From positions 1 to 6,897 of the forward strand of contig SLGN01000236.1 of assembly GCA_007123695.1 (NCBI GenBank): DNA of 6,897 nt, given 5' to 3'. This DNA comes from Verrucomicrobiales bacterium. GTDB taxonomy: Bacteria; Verrucomicrobiota; Verrucomicrobiia; Verrucomicrobiales; DEV007. Shown in pieces: positions 1 to 5,561 of the stretch (its first letter is position 1; each line of letters opens with the position of its first letter). The notes beneath the pieces were generated by a model, which was not told the origin of the DNA, did no database searches, and worked only from the letters and a program-made list of their open reading frames with translations. Position numbers and translations under genes: made by a program.

Positions 1-856
1 CAGGGTCCTCCTCGGCGAGCCGGCGCACGGCGGGGGCGGGGTCGCGGCCGATCACGAGAAAACGCGCCACGGTTCGCCTCGCCCGCACCGCAGGCAGGAT
101 CTCGCGGGCGAAGTGGACGACGCATTCGATGTTCGGCATCCAGTCCATCGAGCCGAGGAAGCCGATCGTCCCGGTCTCGGGTTCGCGCGGCTCGGGGGGG
201 CGGAACTGCTCGGTGTCGACCCCGGTAGGCACCGCACCGAGGAGGTTGGCGAGGCCGTAGACGTCGCGATGGTGGGCGGCGTCTTCGGGCGAGACGGCGA
301 CGACGCCTCGGAAGCGGGCGGCGAGGGAGGCCTCGGCGGCGGCCATGCGACGCCATTGGTCGCGGAAGAGGAGGCGCACGAGCGGGTTGCCCTTTTCCTC
401 GGCAAGGCGCCGCCAGATCTGCGCCTCGACGTTGTGCTGGAAAAGGAAGGCGGGGGTGCGGAGGCGGTCGAAGTCGAAGTTCACCGCCGGGGTGAGGAAG
501 TCGCAGACGATGACGTCGAAGTCTCCACTGGCGTCGAACTCGAGCAGCTTCGCCGCTAGGTCGGGGTTGCGGTAGCGGTCGAGCACATAGGGCTGTGTGG
601 AGAGGAGCAGGTTCGTCGTCACGTCGCGGGCCCAGGCGAAGGTTCCCTCGGCGGGCTCGCGGGAGGGGATCCAGATTTTCCTAGCGGCGTAGGGCGCCTC
701 GGCCTCGCCCTCGGCGAGGGTCTGTCCTTCGGGCAGGTTGGCGAGGTAGGTGACGTGGTGGCGGCGGGCCAGCTCCGCCAGCATCGCGTGGGTGCGGCGC
801 CGCCCCCCGGTGTTGAGGGGAAAGAGGGGGCCTGACTTGACCCAGAGGATTCGCAT
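1..856 (-). CDS. Family-4 glycosyltransferase, 3' end cut off by the window edge
   Basis: The visible 285 residues begin MRILWVKSGPLFPLNTGGRR, typical of GT-B family-4 transferases. The conserved N-terminal glycine-rich acceptor-side loop is at residues 11-18. FQHNVEAQIWRR lies near 139-150, the segment VPTGVDTEQF near 209-218 opens the C-terminal domain, and GFLGSMDW follows near 232-239. These features resemble the sugar transferases associated with PEP-CTERM/exosortase exopolysaccharide loci. Family members run to about 400 residues, so roughly the last quarter, including the usual E-x7-E donor-binding motif, lies beyond the left edge. It likely transfers a sugar from a nucleotide donor in the cytoplasm during polysaccharide repeat-unit assembly; donor and acceptor cannot be read from sequence. 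The ATG at 856 is chosen because the family motif starts there, 29 bases after the epimerase stop, which suggests co-transcription. No Shine-Dalgarno sequence is visible. Confidence 0.9.
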   Translation of the reverse strand, partial: MRILWVKSGPLFPLNTGGRRRTHAMLAELARRHHVTYLANLPEGQTLAEGEAEAPYAARKIWIPSREPAEGTFAWARDVTTNLLLSTQPYVLDRYRNPDLAAKLLEFDASGDFDVIVCDFLTPAVNFDFDRLRTPAFLFQHNVEAQIWRRLAEEKGNPLVRLLFRDQWRRMAAAEASLAARFRGVVAVSPEDAAHHRDVYGLANLLGAVPTGVDTEQFRPPEPREPETGTIGFLGSMDWMPNIECVVHFAREILPAVRARRTVARFLVIGRDPAPAVRRLAEEDP

Positions 857-885
857 GGCGAGGCGGCGGGGCAGGCGGGCAAAGG

Positions 886-1914
886 TCAGCCGAGGGTCTC
901 GGCATACCACTCCATCGCGATGGCGAGGCCCTCGGCGAGCCCGTGGGTGGGTTCGTAGCCGAGCTCGTCGCGGGCGCGGGAGTAGTCGGCGAGGGAATGC
1001 CGCACGTCGCCGGGCCGGAAGTCGCGGTATTCGGGATCGGGGATGTCCCGGTCGGGACGAACTGCGAGGAGGGCCTCGCGGAGGCGGGCGAAGAGCTCGT
1101 TGAGGGTGGTGCGCTCGCCCACGGCGACGTTGTAGGCGCGGCTGGGGTCGGCGAGGGAGGGGGCGGTCGCGGCGAGCAGGTTGGCTTGGACGACGTTTTC
1201 GACGTAGGTGAAGTCGCGCGAGGTCTCGCCGTCGCCGTTGATGGCGATGGGCTCGCCGCGCAGCATGGACCGCACCCAGATGGGAATGACGGCGGCGTAG
1301 GGCCCCTCGGGATCCTGGCGCGGACCGAAGACGTTGAAGTAGCGCAGCCCGGCGAACTCCATGCCGTAGGCGCGGGAGTAGGCGTTGGCGTAGACTTCGT
1401 CGACGGCCTTGGTCGCGGCGTAGGGGGAGAGGAGGTTGCCGGTGCGGTCCTCGGTCTTGGGCAGGTGGGGCTCGTCGCCGTAGACGGCGCTGGAGGAGGC
1501 GTAGACGACGCGGCGCACCCCGGCGAGACGGGCGGCCTCGAAGAGGTTGAGGGTGCCGGTGGCGTTGGCGGCGTGGCTTGCGAGCGGCTCCTCGAGGGAG
1601 CGGGGGACCGAGCCGAGGGCGCCCTGGTGGAGGATGTGATCGACCCCGGCGACGGCCTCGCGGCAGGCACCGAGGTCGGAGAGATCGCCCTCGACGAGGC
1701 GGAGGCGGGATTCACGCTCCGGATCGCCGCCGACCACGGCTTCGAGATTGGCGCGGTGGCCGGTGGAGAAATTGTCGAGGCAGACAACCTGCTGGCCGAG
1801 GCCGAGGAGGCGTTCGATAAGATGCGAGCCGATGAAGCCCGCCCCGCCGGTGACGAGCCAGGTGCGGGGCGAGGTGCGGAGTTCGGTCTGGAGGGCGGCG
1901 TAGGCGGAGGGCAT
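886..1914 (-). CDS. wbpP: UDP-N-acetylglucosamine 4-epimerase, WbpP/TviC type
   Basis: This 342-residue short-chain dehydrogenase/reductase should interconvert UDP-GlcNAc and UDP-GalNAc (WbpP) or their uronic acids (TviC) using bound NAD. The Rossmann motif TGGAGFIGS is at residues 22-30, the catalytic serine region SSSAVYG at 140-146 and the YxxxK pair at Y165/K169. The N-terminal extension before the Rossmann fold (YAALQTEL), the blocks ALGSVPRS (99-106), LRYFNVFGPRQDP (190-202) and INGDGETSRDF (225-235), and GDVRHSLAD (302-310) match my memory of P. aeruginosa WbpP almost block for block. S307 occupies the position where E. coli GalE has a bulky tyrosine; a small residue there admits the N-acetyl group. 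The gene lies between the GtrA and GT4 genes on the same strand. The start at 1914 gives the expected N-terminus; a 7-bp tandem repeat, not a Shine-Dalgarno sequence, lies upstream. Confident on family, less on the preferred substrate. Confidence 0.93.
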   Translation of the reverse strand: MPSAYAALQTELRTSPRTWLVTGGAGFIGSHLIERLLGLGQQVVCLDNFSTGHRANLEAVVGGDPERESRLRLVEGDLSDLGACREAVAGVDHILHQGALGSVPRSLEEPLASHAANATGTLNLFEAARLAGVRRVVYASSSAVYGDEPHLPKTEDRTGNLLSPYAATKAVDEVYANAYSRAYGMEFAGLRYFNVFGPRQDPEGPYAAVIPIWVRSMLRGEPIAINGDGETSRDFTYVENVVQANLLAATAPSLADPSRAYNVAVGERTTLNELFARLREALLAVRPDRDIPDPEYRDFRPGDVRHSLADYSRARDELGYEPTHGLAEGLAIAMEWYAETLG

Positions 1915-1923
1915 AAGCGGTGA

Positions 1924-1951
1924 GAACGGTGGACGGTGAACGGTGGACCGT
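1924..1951 (-). repeat. Four-unit 7-bp tandem repeat before the epimerase start
   Basis: Four consecutive heptamers of form GRACSGT (plus strand) fill the gap between the GtrA-family gene and the epimerase. Units 1 and 3 are identical and units 2 and 4 differ by one base. The array ends 9 bases upstream of the epimerase ATG, so it occupies the ribosome-binding region. It shares only the 7-bp period, not the sequence, with the other arrays in this window. Confidence 0.85.
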
Positions 1952-1986
1952 CCATAGGAAACTGGCGGACAAAGCGGGGGAGAGCG

Positions 1987-2511
1987 TCACCGCAGGAAGA
2001 CCCAAAATTTTCGGCTGAAGTAGTTTACGAGGGCCGAGCCGACGGTGAGGCCGGCCTGGGCGATCCAGGGATCGAGACCTCGGGAGATGAGCAAGGGACC
2101 GCAGAGCAGGCCGGCGCCGAAGCTGAGCAGCGCGATCCCGACGAAGAGCCCGAACTCGCGCGCCTGCGTGTGGCGCCCGGGGGTGAAGACGAAGCGCAGG
2201 TTGAAGAGGTAGTTGACGGCGGCGGCGAGCGGGAAGGCGAGCAGATTGCTGAGAATGGCGTGGCGCTGTTTCAACTCGGGGGCCAATGCGCCGCCGGGGA
2301 GGTAGTCGTGCGCGGGAAGGACAGTGTGGGTGAGCACGGCGAAGAGGGCGAGGTGGACGAGAGTGGTGACGCCGCCGAAGAGGACGTACTTCGCGAACTG
2401 GAAGGTCGTCGGCGAATCGCGCGAGCGCAGCCAGCCGAGAGTGGCTCGCAGCCCATGCTCGCGCCGGTGGCGGACGACGGAGGCGAGATCGCGGAGGACG
2501 AGACGGAGCAT
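1987..2511 (-). CDS. GtrA-family integral membrane protein
   Basis: The 174-residue product has the GtrA fold (PF04138-like). An arginine-rich N-terminal tail covers residues 1-38. Four hydrophobic helices lie at about 43-61, 85-103, 118-142 and 150-166, and the ending NYFSRKFWVF is the family signature; YLFNLRFVF (101-109) repeats the same pattern after helix 2. Family members are small inner-membrane proteins thought to move or present polyprenyl-phosphate-linked sugars for glycosylation outside the cytoplasm, with roles in O-antigen glucosylation and cell-wall arabinogalactan synthesis. The tail and a roughly 20-residue loop between helices 1 and 2 make it longer than minimal members. It is the first visible gene of the minus-strand group, 72 bases ahead of the epimerase. 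The start at 2511 lies 6 bases after two GGATGAA heptamers (plus-strand reading), with no Shine-Dalgarno sequence. The lipid-linked sugar it serves is unknown. Confidence 0.88.
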   Translation of the reverse strand: MLRLVLRDLASVVRHRREHGLRATLGWLRSRDSPTTFQFAKYVLFGGVTTLVHLALFAVLTHTVLPAHDYLPGGALAPELKQRHAILSNLLAFPLAAAVNYLFNLRFVFTPGRHTQAREFGLFVGIALLSFGAGLLCGPLLISRGLDPWIAQAGLTVGSALVNYFSRKFWVFLR

Positions 2512-2517
2512 GGGGAA

Positions 2518-2531
2518 GGATGAAGGATGAA
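2518..2531 (-). repeat. GGATGAA heptamer, two copies, at the GtrA-family start
   Basis: Two perfect GGATGAA units (TTCATCC on the coding strand) end 6 bases before the ATG of the GtrA-family gene. The same unit, four times, sits at the same distance from the TIM-barrel gene start at 5211. Confidence 0.85.
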
Positions 2532-2540
2532 GTCGGGGGG

Positions 2541-2580
2541 CAAAGTAGTCCAGCGCTTCAGCGCGTGGCGGAGGCCGGGC
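2541..2580 (+). repeat. Dispersed stem-loop element, copy A
   Basis: Contains AAAGTAGTCCAGCGC followed by TTCA and GCGCGTGGCGGAGG. CCA-GCGC can pair with GCGC-G-TGG around a TTCA loop, leaving one bulged G (stem 2550-2568). The left flank of the full element is missing here. It sits between the GGATGAA array and a GATT array. Confidence 0.85.
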
Positions 2581-2582
2581 GG

Positions 2583-2624
2583 GATTGGCGATTGACGATT
2601 GTTGATTTTGGATTTTTGATTTGG
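2583..2624 (+). repeat. Six-unit GATT heptamer array (array 1)
   Basis: Six consecutive 7-mers each begin with GATT. The first three continue with G (GATTGNN) and the last three with T (GATTTNN). The period is exact over 42 bases while the last three positions of the unit drift. Confidence 0.85.
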
Positions 2625-2678
2625 CCTGAGCTTCGAATTGGCCTGCGGAACGGATCGCCCTGTCGCGGTCGATGCGGA

Positions 2679-2718
2679 CAAAGTAGCACAGCGCTTTAGC
2701 GCGTGGCGGAGGATGGGC
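2679..2718 (+). repeat. Dispersed stem-loop element, copy B (GCACAG variant)
   Basis: Reads AAAGTAGCACAGCGC, then TTTA, then GCGCGTGGCGGAGGATGGGC. The lower stem is CAC/GTG with a bulged A on the left arm, instead of CCA/TGG with a bulged G on the right arm, so a 7-bp stem is kept in a different register. Confidence 0.85.
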
Positions 2719-2731
2719 CTAGGTCGTTGCC

Positions 2732-2780
2732 GCGTCCGAAGCGGGCAAGGTAGTCCAGCACGTCGGCGGGCGGCGGGAGG
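2732..2780 (+). repeat. Dispersed stem-loop element, copy C (degenerate right half)
   Basis: The left flank GCGTCCGAAGCGGGCAA is intact and matches copy H at the right edge of the window. The stem-loop has decayed to CCAGCACGTCGGCGGGCGG. It runs directly into the second GATT array. Confidence 0.75.
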
Positions 2781-2822
2781 GATTGAAGATTGAGGATTGT
2801 TGAGTGCTGGTTTTTGATTTTC
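2781..2822 (+). repeat. Six-unit GATT heptamer array (array 2)
   Basis: Six 7-mers in exact register: three GATTGNN units, GAGTGCT, GGTTTTT, and GATTTTC. The last 24 bases plus the following TTTGCGA match 5385-5415 with only three differences. Confidence 0.8.
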
Positions 2823-2823
2823 T

Positions 2824-2862
2824 TTGCGAGGAGGGCGCTTCAGCTTGTGGCGGAGTAGGGGC
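2824..2862 (+). repeat. Dispersed stem-loop element, copy I (degenerate)
   Basis: GGGCGCTTCAGC, then TTGTGGCGGAG, then TAGGGGC aligns with the second half of the element consensus with several substitutions; the AGTAGTCC part is not recognisable. Confidence 0.5.
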
Positions 2863-3034
2863 CGAATGCGGAGAGTTCGCGCGGAGCGGCAGAACTGCAA
2901 GCCGGGATTCTGTCGCAGGCGACGGATGTGGCCTCGAATGCCCCTTGAACGCGCCCGTTCTGCGGCTATCGCTTCAACCGGGACAAATCCGCCCGCGCAA
3001 CCGCCCGTTCCTCGACCCCGCCCTTTTCTCGACC

Positions 3035-4294
3035 ATGTCCGAAACCATCGCCGTCGTCGGCCTCGGCTACGTGGGCCTGCCCCTCGCCGCCTGCTTTTCC
3101 CGCCGCTACCGGGTCATCGGCTACGACCTCGACCCCTCGCGCATCGAGGAGTTGCGGGCCGGGCACGACCGCCTCGGCGAGGTGCCGGGGGTGGCCGAAT
3201 GCGGGATCGAGTTCCGCGACGACGCGGCGGCACTGCGCGAGGCGGACCTCGTCGTCGTGACGGTGCCGACGCCGGTGGACGCCTCGAGGCGCCCCGACCT
3301 AGGACCGCTCCTCGGGGCCGCCCGCACCGTGGGGGCGAACCTGAAGCGCGGCGCCATCGTCGTCTTCGAGTCGACGGTGTATCCCGGGGCGACCGAGGAG
3401 GACTGCGTGCCCGAGATCGAGGCCGCGGGCGGGGGCAGGTGGCGCGAGGATTTCCACGTCGGCTACTCGCCCGAGCGCATCAATCCCGGCGACCGCGAGC
3501 GCACCGTCGACCGCATCGTCAAGGTCGTCGCCGGCGACAGCCGCGAGACCGCCGCGCGCCTCGCGCAAATCTACGGCTCGGTCGTCGAGGCGGGCATCCA
3601 CCTCGCCGAGTCCATCCGCGTGGCCGAGGCAGCCAAGGTCATCGAGAACTGCCAGCGCGACATCAACATCGCCTTCGTCAACGAGCTGGCCATCATCTTC
3701 CAGCGGCTCGGCATCGACACGGCGAAGGTGCTGGAGGCGGCGGGGACGAAGTGGAACTTCCTGCCCTTCCGCCCCGGCCTCGTCGGCGGCCACTGCATCG
3801 GGGTCGATCCCTACTACCTGACCCACAAGGCCGAGTCGGCCGGCTACCATCCGCAGGTCATCCTCGCGGGCCGGCGCATCAACGACGGCATGGGCGTCTT
3901 CGTCGCCAACCGCGTCGTGAAGCGGCTCGTCGCGGGCGGCGGCGTGGTGCGCGGGGCACGCGTCCTCGTGCTGGGGGCCACTTTCAAGGAAAACTGCCCC
4001 GACGTGCGCAACAGCCGCGTCTTCGACATCGTCCGCGAGCTGGAGGAGTTCGGCGCGACCGTGCTGCTCTACGATCCCGTCGCCGACGCGCCGCGCCTGC
4101 TCGCCGAGCATCGCGTCGAGCTGCTCGACGAGGCGGGCTTCGAGGCCGCGCGGGGCGGCTGCGACGCGGTCGTGCTCGCGGTGGCCCACGACGCCTTCCG
4201 CGGCCTGCGCATGCGCGACTGGGTGCGGGAGGGCGGCGTGGTCTACGACGTGAAGTCGGTCCTGCCCGAAGGCGACTACGACGAGCGGCTCTGA
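3035..4294 (+). CDS. wbpO: UDP-N-acetyl-D-hexosamine 6-dehydrogenase, WbpO/TviB type
   Basis: This 419-residue enzyme of the UDP-glucose/GDP-mannose dehydrogenase family oxidises C6 of a UDP-N-acetylhexosamine in two NAD-dependent steps, giving UDP-GalNAcA (WbpO) or UDP-GlcNAcA (TviB). The NAD motif GLGYVGLP is at residues 9-16, VTVPTPVD at 75-82, FESTVYPGATEEDCVP at 111-126 and SPERINPGD at 145-153. Catalytic K201 and N205 lie in AAKVIEN, WNFLPFRPGLVGGHC holds catalytic C254, and ATFKENCPDVRN is at 315-326. Several blocks match P. aeruginosa WbpO as I remember it. The open frame extends 77 codons upstream to 2804, but that part reads through repeats; the ATG at 3035 gives the family's normal N-terminus. 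The gene stands alone on its strand and ends 17 bases from the convergent TIM-barrel gene. A small hairpin (4296-4312) in that gap lacks a U-tract, so it is a weak terminator candidate. Confidence 0.95.
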   Translation: MSETIAVVGLGYVGLPLAACFSRRYRVIGYDLDPSRIEELRAGHDRLGEVPGVAECGIEFRDDAAALREADLVVVTVPTPVDASRRPDLGPLLGAARTVGANLKRGAIVVFESTVYPGATEEDCVPEIEAAGGGRWREDFHVGYSPERINPGDRERTVDRIVKVVAGDSRETAARLAQIYGSVVEAGIHLAESIRVAEAAKVIENCQRDINIAFVNELAIIFQRLGIDTAKVLEAAGTKWNFLPFRPGLVGGHCIGVDPYYLTHKAESAGYHPQVILAGRRINDGMGVFVANRVVKRLVAGGGVVRGARVLVLGATFKENCPDVRNSRVFDIVRELEEFGATVLLYDPVADAPRLLAEHRVELLDEAGFEAARGGCDAVVLAVAHDAFRGLRMRDWVREGGVVYDVKSVLPEGDYDERL

Positions 4295-4311
4295 TGCTGG
4301 CGGCGTGCCGG

Positions 4312-5211
4312 TCACGAAAGGACATCTAGCAATCGTCCGCGCGAAGCCCGGACCTCGTCGGCGGAAAGGCGGGGGCTGGGCTCGAGGACGAGGGCGTGCT
4401 CCGGCCGGACGAAGCGCGCGACGAGCCCGAAGTCGACGGTGCCGGTGCCGACGGCGCGGTGATCGCGTCCGGAATCGTCGACGTCGTGGAGGTGAAAGCC
4501 GACGAGGCGCCCGGCGAGGGATTCGAGGTGGGCGGCGGGATCGAGAAGGCCGAGCCGGTGCTTGATTTCGGCGTGGCCGGTGTCGTGCCAGTAGCCGAGG
4601 CCGGGGTCGTCGAGCCGGGCGAGGAGGCCGGGCAGTTCCGCGTCGAGCGGAAGCTCGAGGACGCCCTCGCGGTTTTCAAGACCGAGAACGAGCTGTAGCG
4701 CGGCGGCGGCGGGGAGCAGCGCGCGGTAGGCATCCTCGACCCGGGGAAGGGTCGCCGCCGCCGCTTTGCGAAGTCGTCGCAGAGCCCGAGCGCGGCGGGC
4801 TTCTCCCGCCCCGAGACCGAGCGCGAGGGTCGGGGCGGGCGAGGCGAGGCGGAAGCCGACGCTGCCGGAATGCATCACGACATGGCCGGCCCCGACCCGC
4901 CGGGCGAAGTCGAGGGTATGGAGCGAATGGCGGAGCCAGGCACGCCGTTCGTCGCGGGCGCGGGCGCTCGGCTGGAAGAGGTTGGGCGCCGCCCCCGTCG
5001 CCGAGGCGGGCAGAGGGCAGAAGTTGTGAACCGAACCGACCGCGACGACGCCGTCGGCGAGGGCGCGCAGGATTCCCTCGACGAGCGGCGCCCCGATGCC
5101 GTGGCTGAGCTCGACGCGGGAGAAGCCCAGGCCACGGATTTCCTCCAGCATGGCGTAGCCGTCCGAATGCCGGTGGGAGTTCCAGCAGGTCGAGAGCGCG
5201 AGGGAAGGCAT
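4312..5211 (-). CDS. Xylose-isomerase-like TIM-barrel protein (sugar phosphate isomerase/epimerase family)
   Basis: The 299-residue product fits the AP-endonuclease-2/xylose-isomerase TIM-barrel superfamily (PF01261-like), whose members bind divalent metal and isomerise, epimerise or dehydrate sugars and polyols. Likely metal and active-site residues include H62/N63 (VHNFCPLP), E179 (GLENREG), D210 and H213 (WHDTGHAE), H240/H242/D243 (GFHLHDVDD) and E277 (LVLEPSP). The N-terminus STCWNSHRHSDG (7-18) recalls proteins I associate with Verrucomicrobiota. There is no signal peptide or membrane helix, so it is probably cytoplasmic. The open frame extends 73 codons further to 5430, but that part reads through hairpins and repeats. 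The ATG at 5211 starts the barrel's first strand and lies 5 bases from four GGATGAA heptamers. Its substrate and any link to the polysaccharide genes are unknown; it may be an unrelated neighbour. Confidence 0.82.
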   Translation of the reverse strand: MPSLALSTCWNSHRHSDGYAMLEEIRGLGFSRVELSHGIGAPLVEGILRALADGVVAVGSVHNFCPLPASATGAAPNLFQPSARARDERRAWLRHSLHTLDFARRVGAGHVVMHSGSVGFRLASPAPTLALGLGAGEARRARALRRLRKAAAATLPRVEDAYRALLPAAAALQLVLGLENREGVLELPLDAELPGLLARLDDPGLGYWHDTGHAEIKHRLGLLDPAAHLESLAGRLVGFHLHDVDDSGRDHRAVGTGTVDFGLVARFVRPEHALVLEPSPRLSADEVRASRGRLLDVLS

Positions 5212-5216
5212 GGGAA

Positions 5217-5244
5217 GGATGAAGGATGAAGGATGAAGGATGAA
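5217..5244 (-). repeat. GGATGAA heptamer, four copies, at the TIM-barrel gene start
   Basis: Four perfect tandem GGATGAA units (TTCATCC on the coding strand) end 5 bases before the ATG at 5211. A partial fifth unit (GG) follows. The perfect identity suggests recent copy-number change or strong constraint. Confidence 0.95.
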
Positions 5245-5247
5245 GGC

Positions 5248-5280
5248 GGGGCAAGGTAGCACAGCGTTTGAGATGGGCGG
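5248..5280 (+). repeat. Dispersed stem-loop element, copy D (internally deleted)
   Basis: GGGCAAGGTAGCACAGCG is followed directly by TTTGAGATGGGCGG, so the right stem arm and the GTGGCGGAGG part are missing compared with copy B. It keeps the position between the GGATGAA array and a GATT array. Confidence 0.7.
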
Positions 5281-5301
5281 GATTGACGATTGGTGATTGA
5301 C
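5281..5301 (+). repeat. Three-unit GATT heptamer array (array 3)
   Basis: Three exact-register units of form GATTGRY; the first and third are identical. The array stops abruptly where the hairpin segment begins. Confidence 0.8.
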
Positions 5302-5324
5302 TCGTCGCCTCCCCACGGCGCCTC

Positions 5325-5383
5325 GCCCTTCGGGCACGGCACATCCGTGCCTGTCCAAACGACCTGCACGCCTTCGGTCGTTT
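5325..5383. other. Tandem hairpins within an 83-base segment splitting a GATT array
   Basis: Two perfect stems are adjacent. GGCACGG (5333-5339) pairs with CCGTGCC (5345-5351) around CACAT, with an additional G-U and C-G pair below. AAACGACC (5357-5364) pairs with GGTCGTTT (5376-5383) around 11 bases. A smaller GCCC-TTC-GGGC hairpin (5325-5335) competes with the first. Only four T follow on the plus strand and no plus-strand gene precedes, so a terminator role is unlikely; an inserted repeat or structured leader is more plausible. Confidence 0.65.
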
Positions 5384-5384
5384 T

Positions 5385-5408
5385 GTTGAGGGCTGATTTT
5401 TGATTTTC
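5385..5408 (+). repeat. GATT-type array remnant (array 4)
   Basis: Ends with GATTTTT and GATTTTC in register. Together with the following TTGGCGA it matches 2799-2829 at 28 of 31 positions, so it looks like the right half of an array whose left half is array 3. Confidence 0.75.
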
Positions 5409-5410
5409 TT

Positions 5411-5452
5411 GGCGAAGTAGCACGGCGCATCAGATCGTCGCGGTGGCCGGGC
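5411..5452 (+). repeat. Dispersed stem-loop element, copy E (diverged)
   Basis: GGCGAAGTAGCACGGCGC, then ATCAG, then GTGGCCGGGC aligns with the GCACAG variant but the loop and right arm have diverged. Confidence 0.6.
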
Positions 5453-5465
5453 GTCGTGCCTTGCA

Positions 5466-5520
5466 GCGTCCGACACAGGCAAAGTAGTCCAGCGCTTTAG
5501 CGCGTGGCGGAGGATGGGCG
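5466..5520 (+). repeat. Dispersed stem-loop element, copy F (full length)
   Basis: One of two full-length copies. It matches the reverse complement of copy H at 51 of 55 positions by eye; three differences are in the left flank and one is in the loop (TTTA versus TTCA). The stem CCA-GCGC/GCGC-G-TGG is intact. Confidence 0.9.
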
Positions 5521-5532
5521 TCGGGCCTTCCC

Positions 5533-5560
5533 GCCTCCGACACGGGCAAGCCCAGCCGCT
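5533..5560 (+). repeat. Dispersed stem-loop element, copy G (left flank only)
   Basis: GCCTCCGACACGGGCAAG matches the left flank of copy F, then the similarity ends near CCCAGCCGCT. It is probably a truncated copy. Confidence 0.45.
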
Positions 5561-5561
5561 C

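Larger units (their letters stand above)
2512..3034. other. Repeat-filled intergenic region between divergent GtrA and dehydrogenase genes
   Basis: These 523 bases hold no credible gene. From left to right they contain two GGATGAA heptamers, stem-loop element copy A, a six-unit GATT heptamer array, an 8-bp direct repeat TTGGCCTG (2621 and 2638), element copies B and C, a second six-unit GATT array, and degenerate element copy I. The last 170 bases look unique. They include a short palindrome, GTCGC-AG-GCGAC (2912-2923), and a weak sigma70-like pair for the dehydrogenase: TTGAAC at 2945-2950 and TATCGC at 2967-2972, with a 16-base spacer. The promoter call is tentative. Long open frames crossing this region come from repeats in GC-rich DNA. 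Confidence 0.8.

Noticed and set aside
943..1923. A 326-codon plus-strand open frame opposite the epimerase
   Set aside because: It is a Gly/Val/Glu-rich antisense shadow with no recognisable domain, while the minus strand encodes a clear epimerase.
2583..2822. CRISPR-like array
   Set aside because: The units are 7 bp and contiguous without spacers, and the stem-loop copies are irregularly spaced and diverged; no cas gene is present.
2804..3034. A 77-codon N-terminal extension of the dehydrogenase
   Set aside because: It reads through a GATT array and a degenerate stem-loop element and lies before the normal family N-terminus at 3035.
4296..4312. Intrinsic terminator between the convergent dehydrogenase and TIM-barrel genes
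   Set aside because: A 6-bp stem GCTGGC/GCCGGT with two wobble pairs exists, but it overlaps a stop codon and has no T-tract on either strand.
5357..5384. Rho-independent terminator at the AAACGACC/GGTCGTTT hairpin
   Set aside because: No plus-strand gene lies upstream between 4294 and this point, the loop is 11 bases, and only four T follow; on the minus strand it would precede the gene it serves.
5212..5430. A 73-codon N-terminal extension of the TIM-barrel protein
   Set aside because: It reads through heptamers, element copy D and the hairpin segment; the barrel begins at the ATG at 5211.
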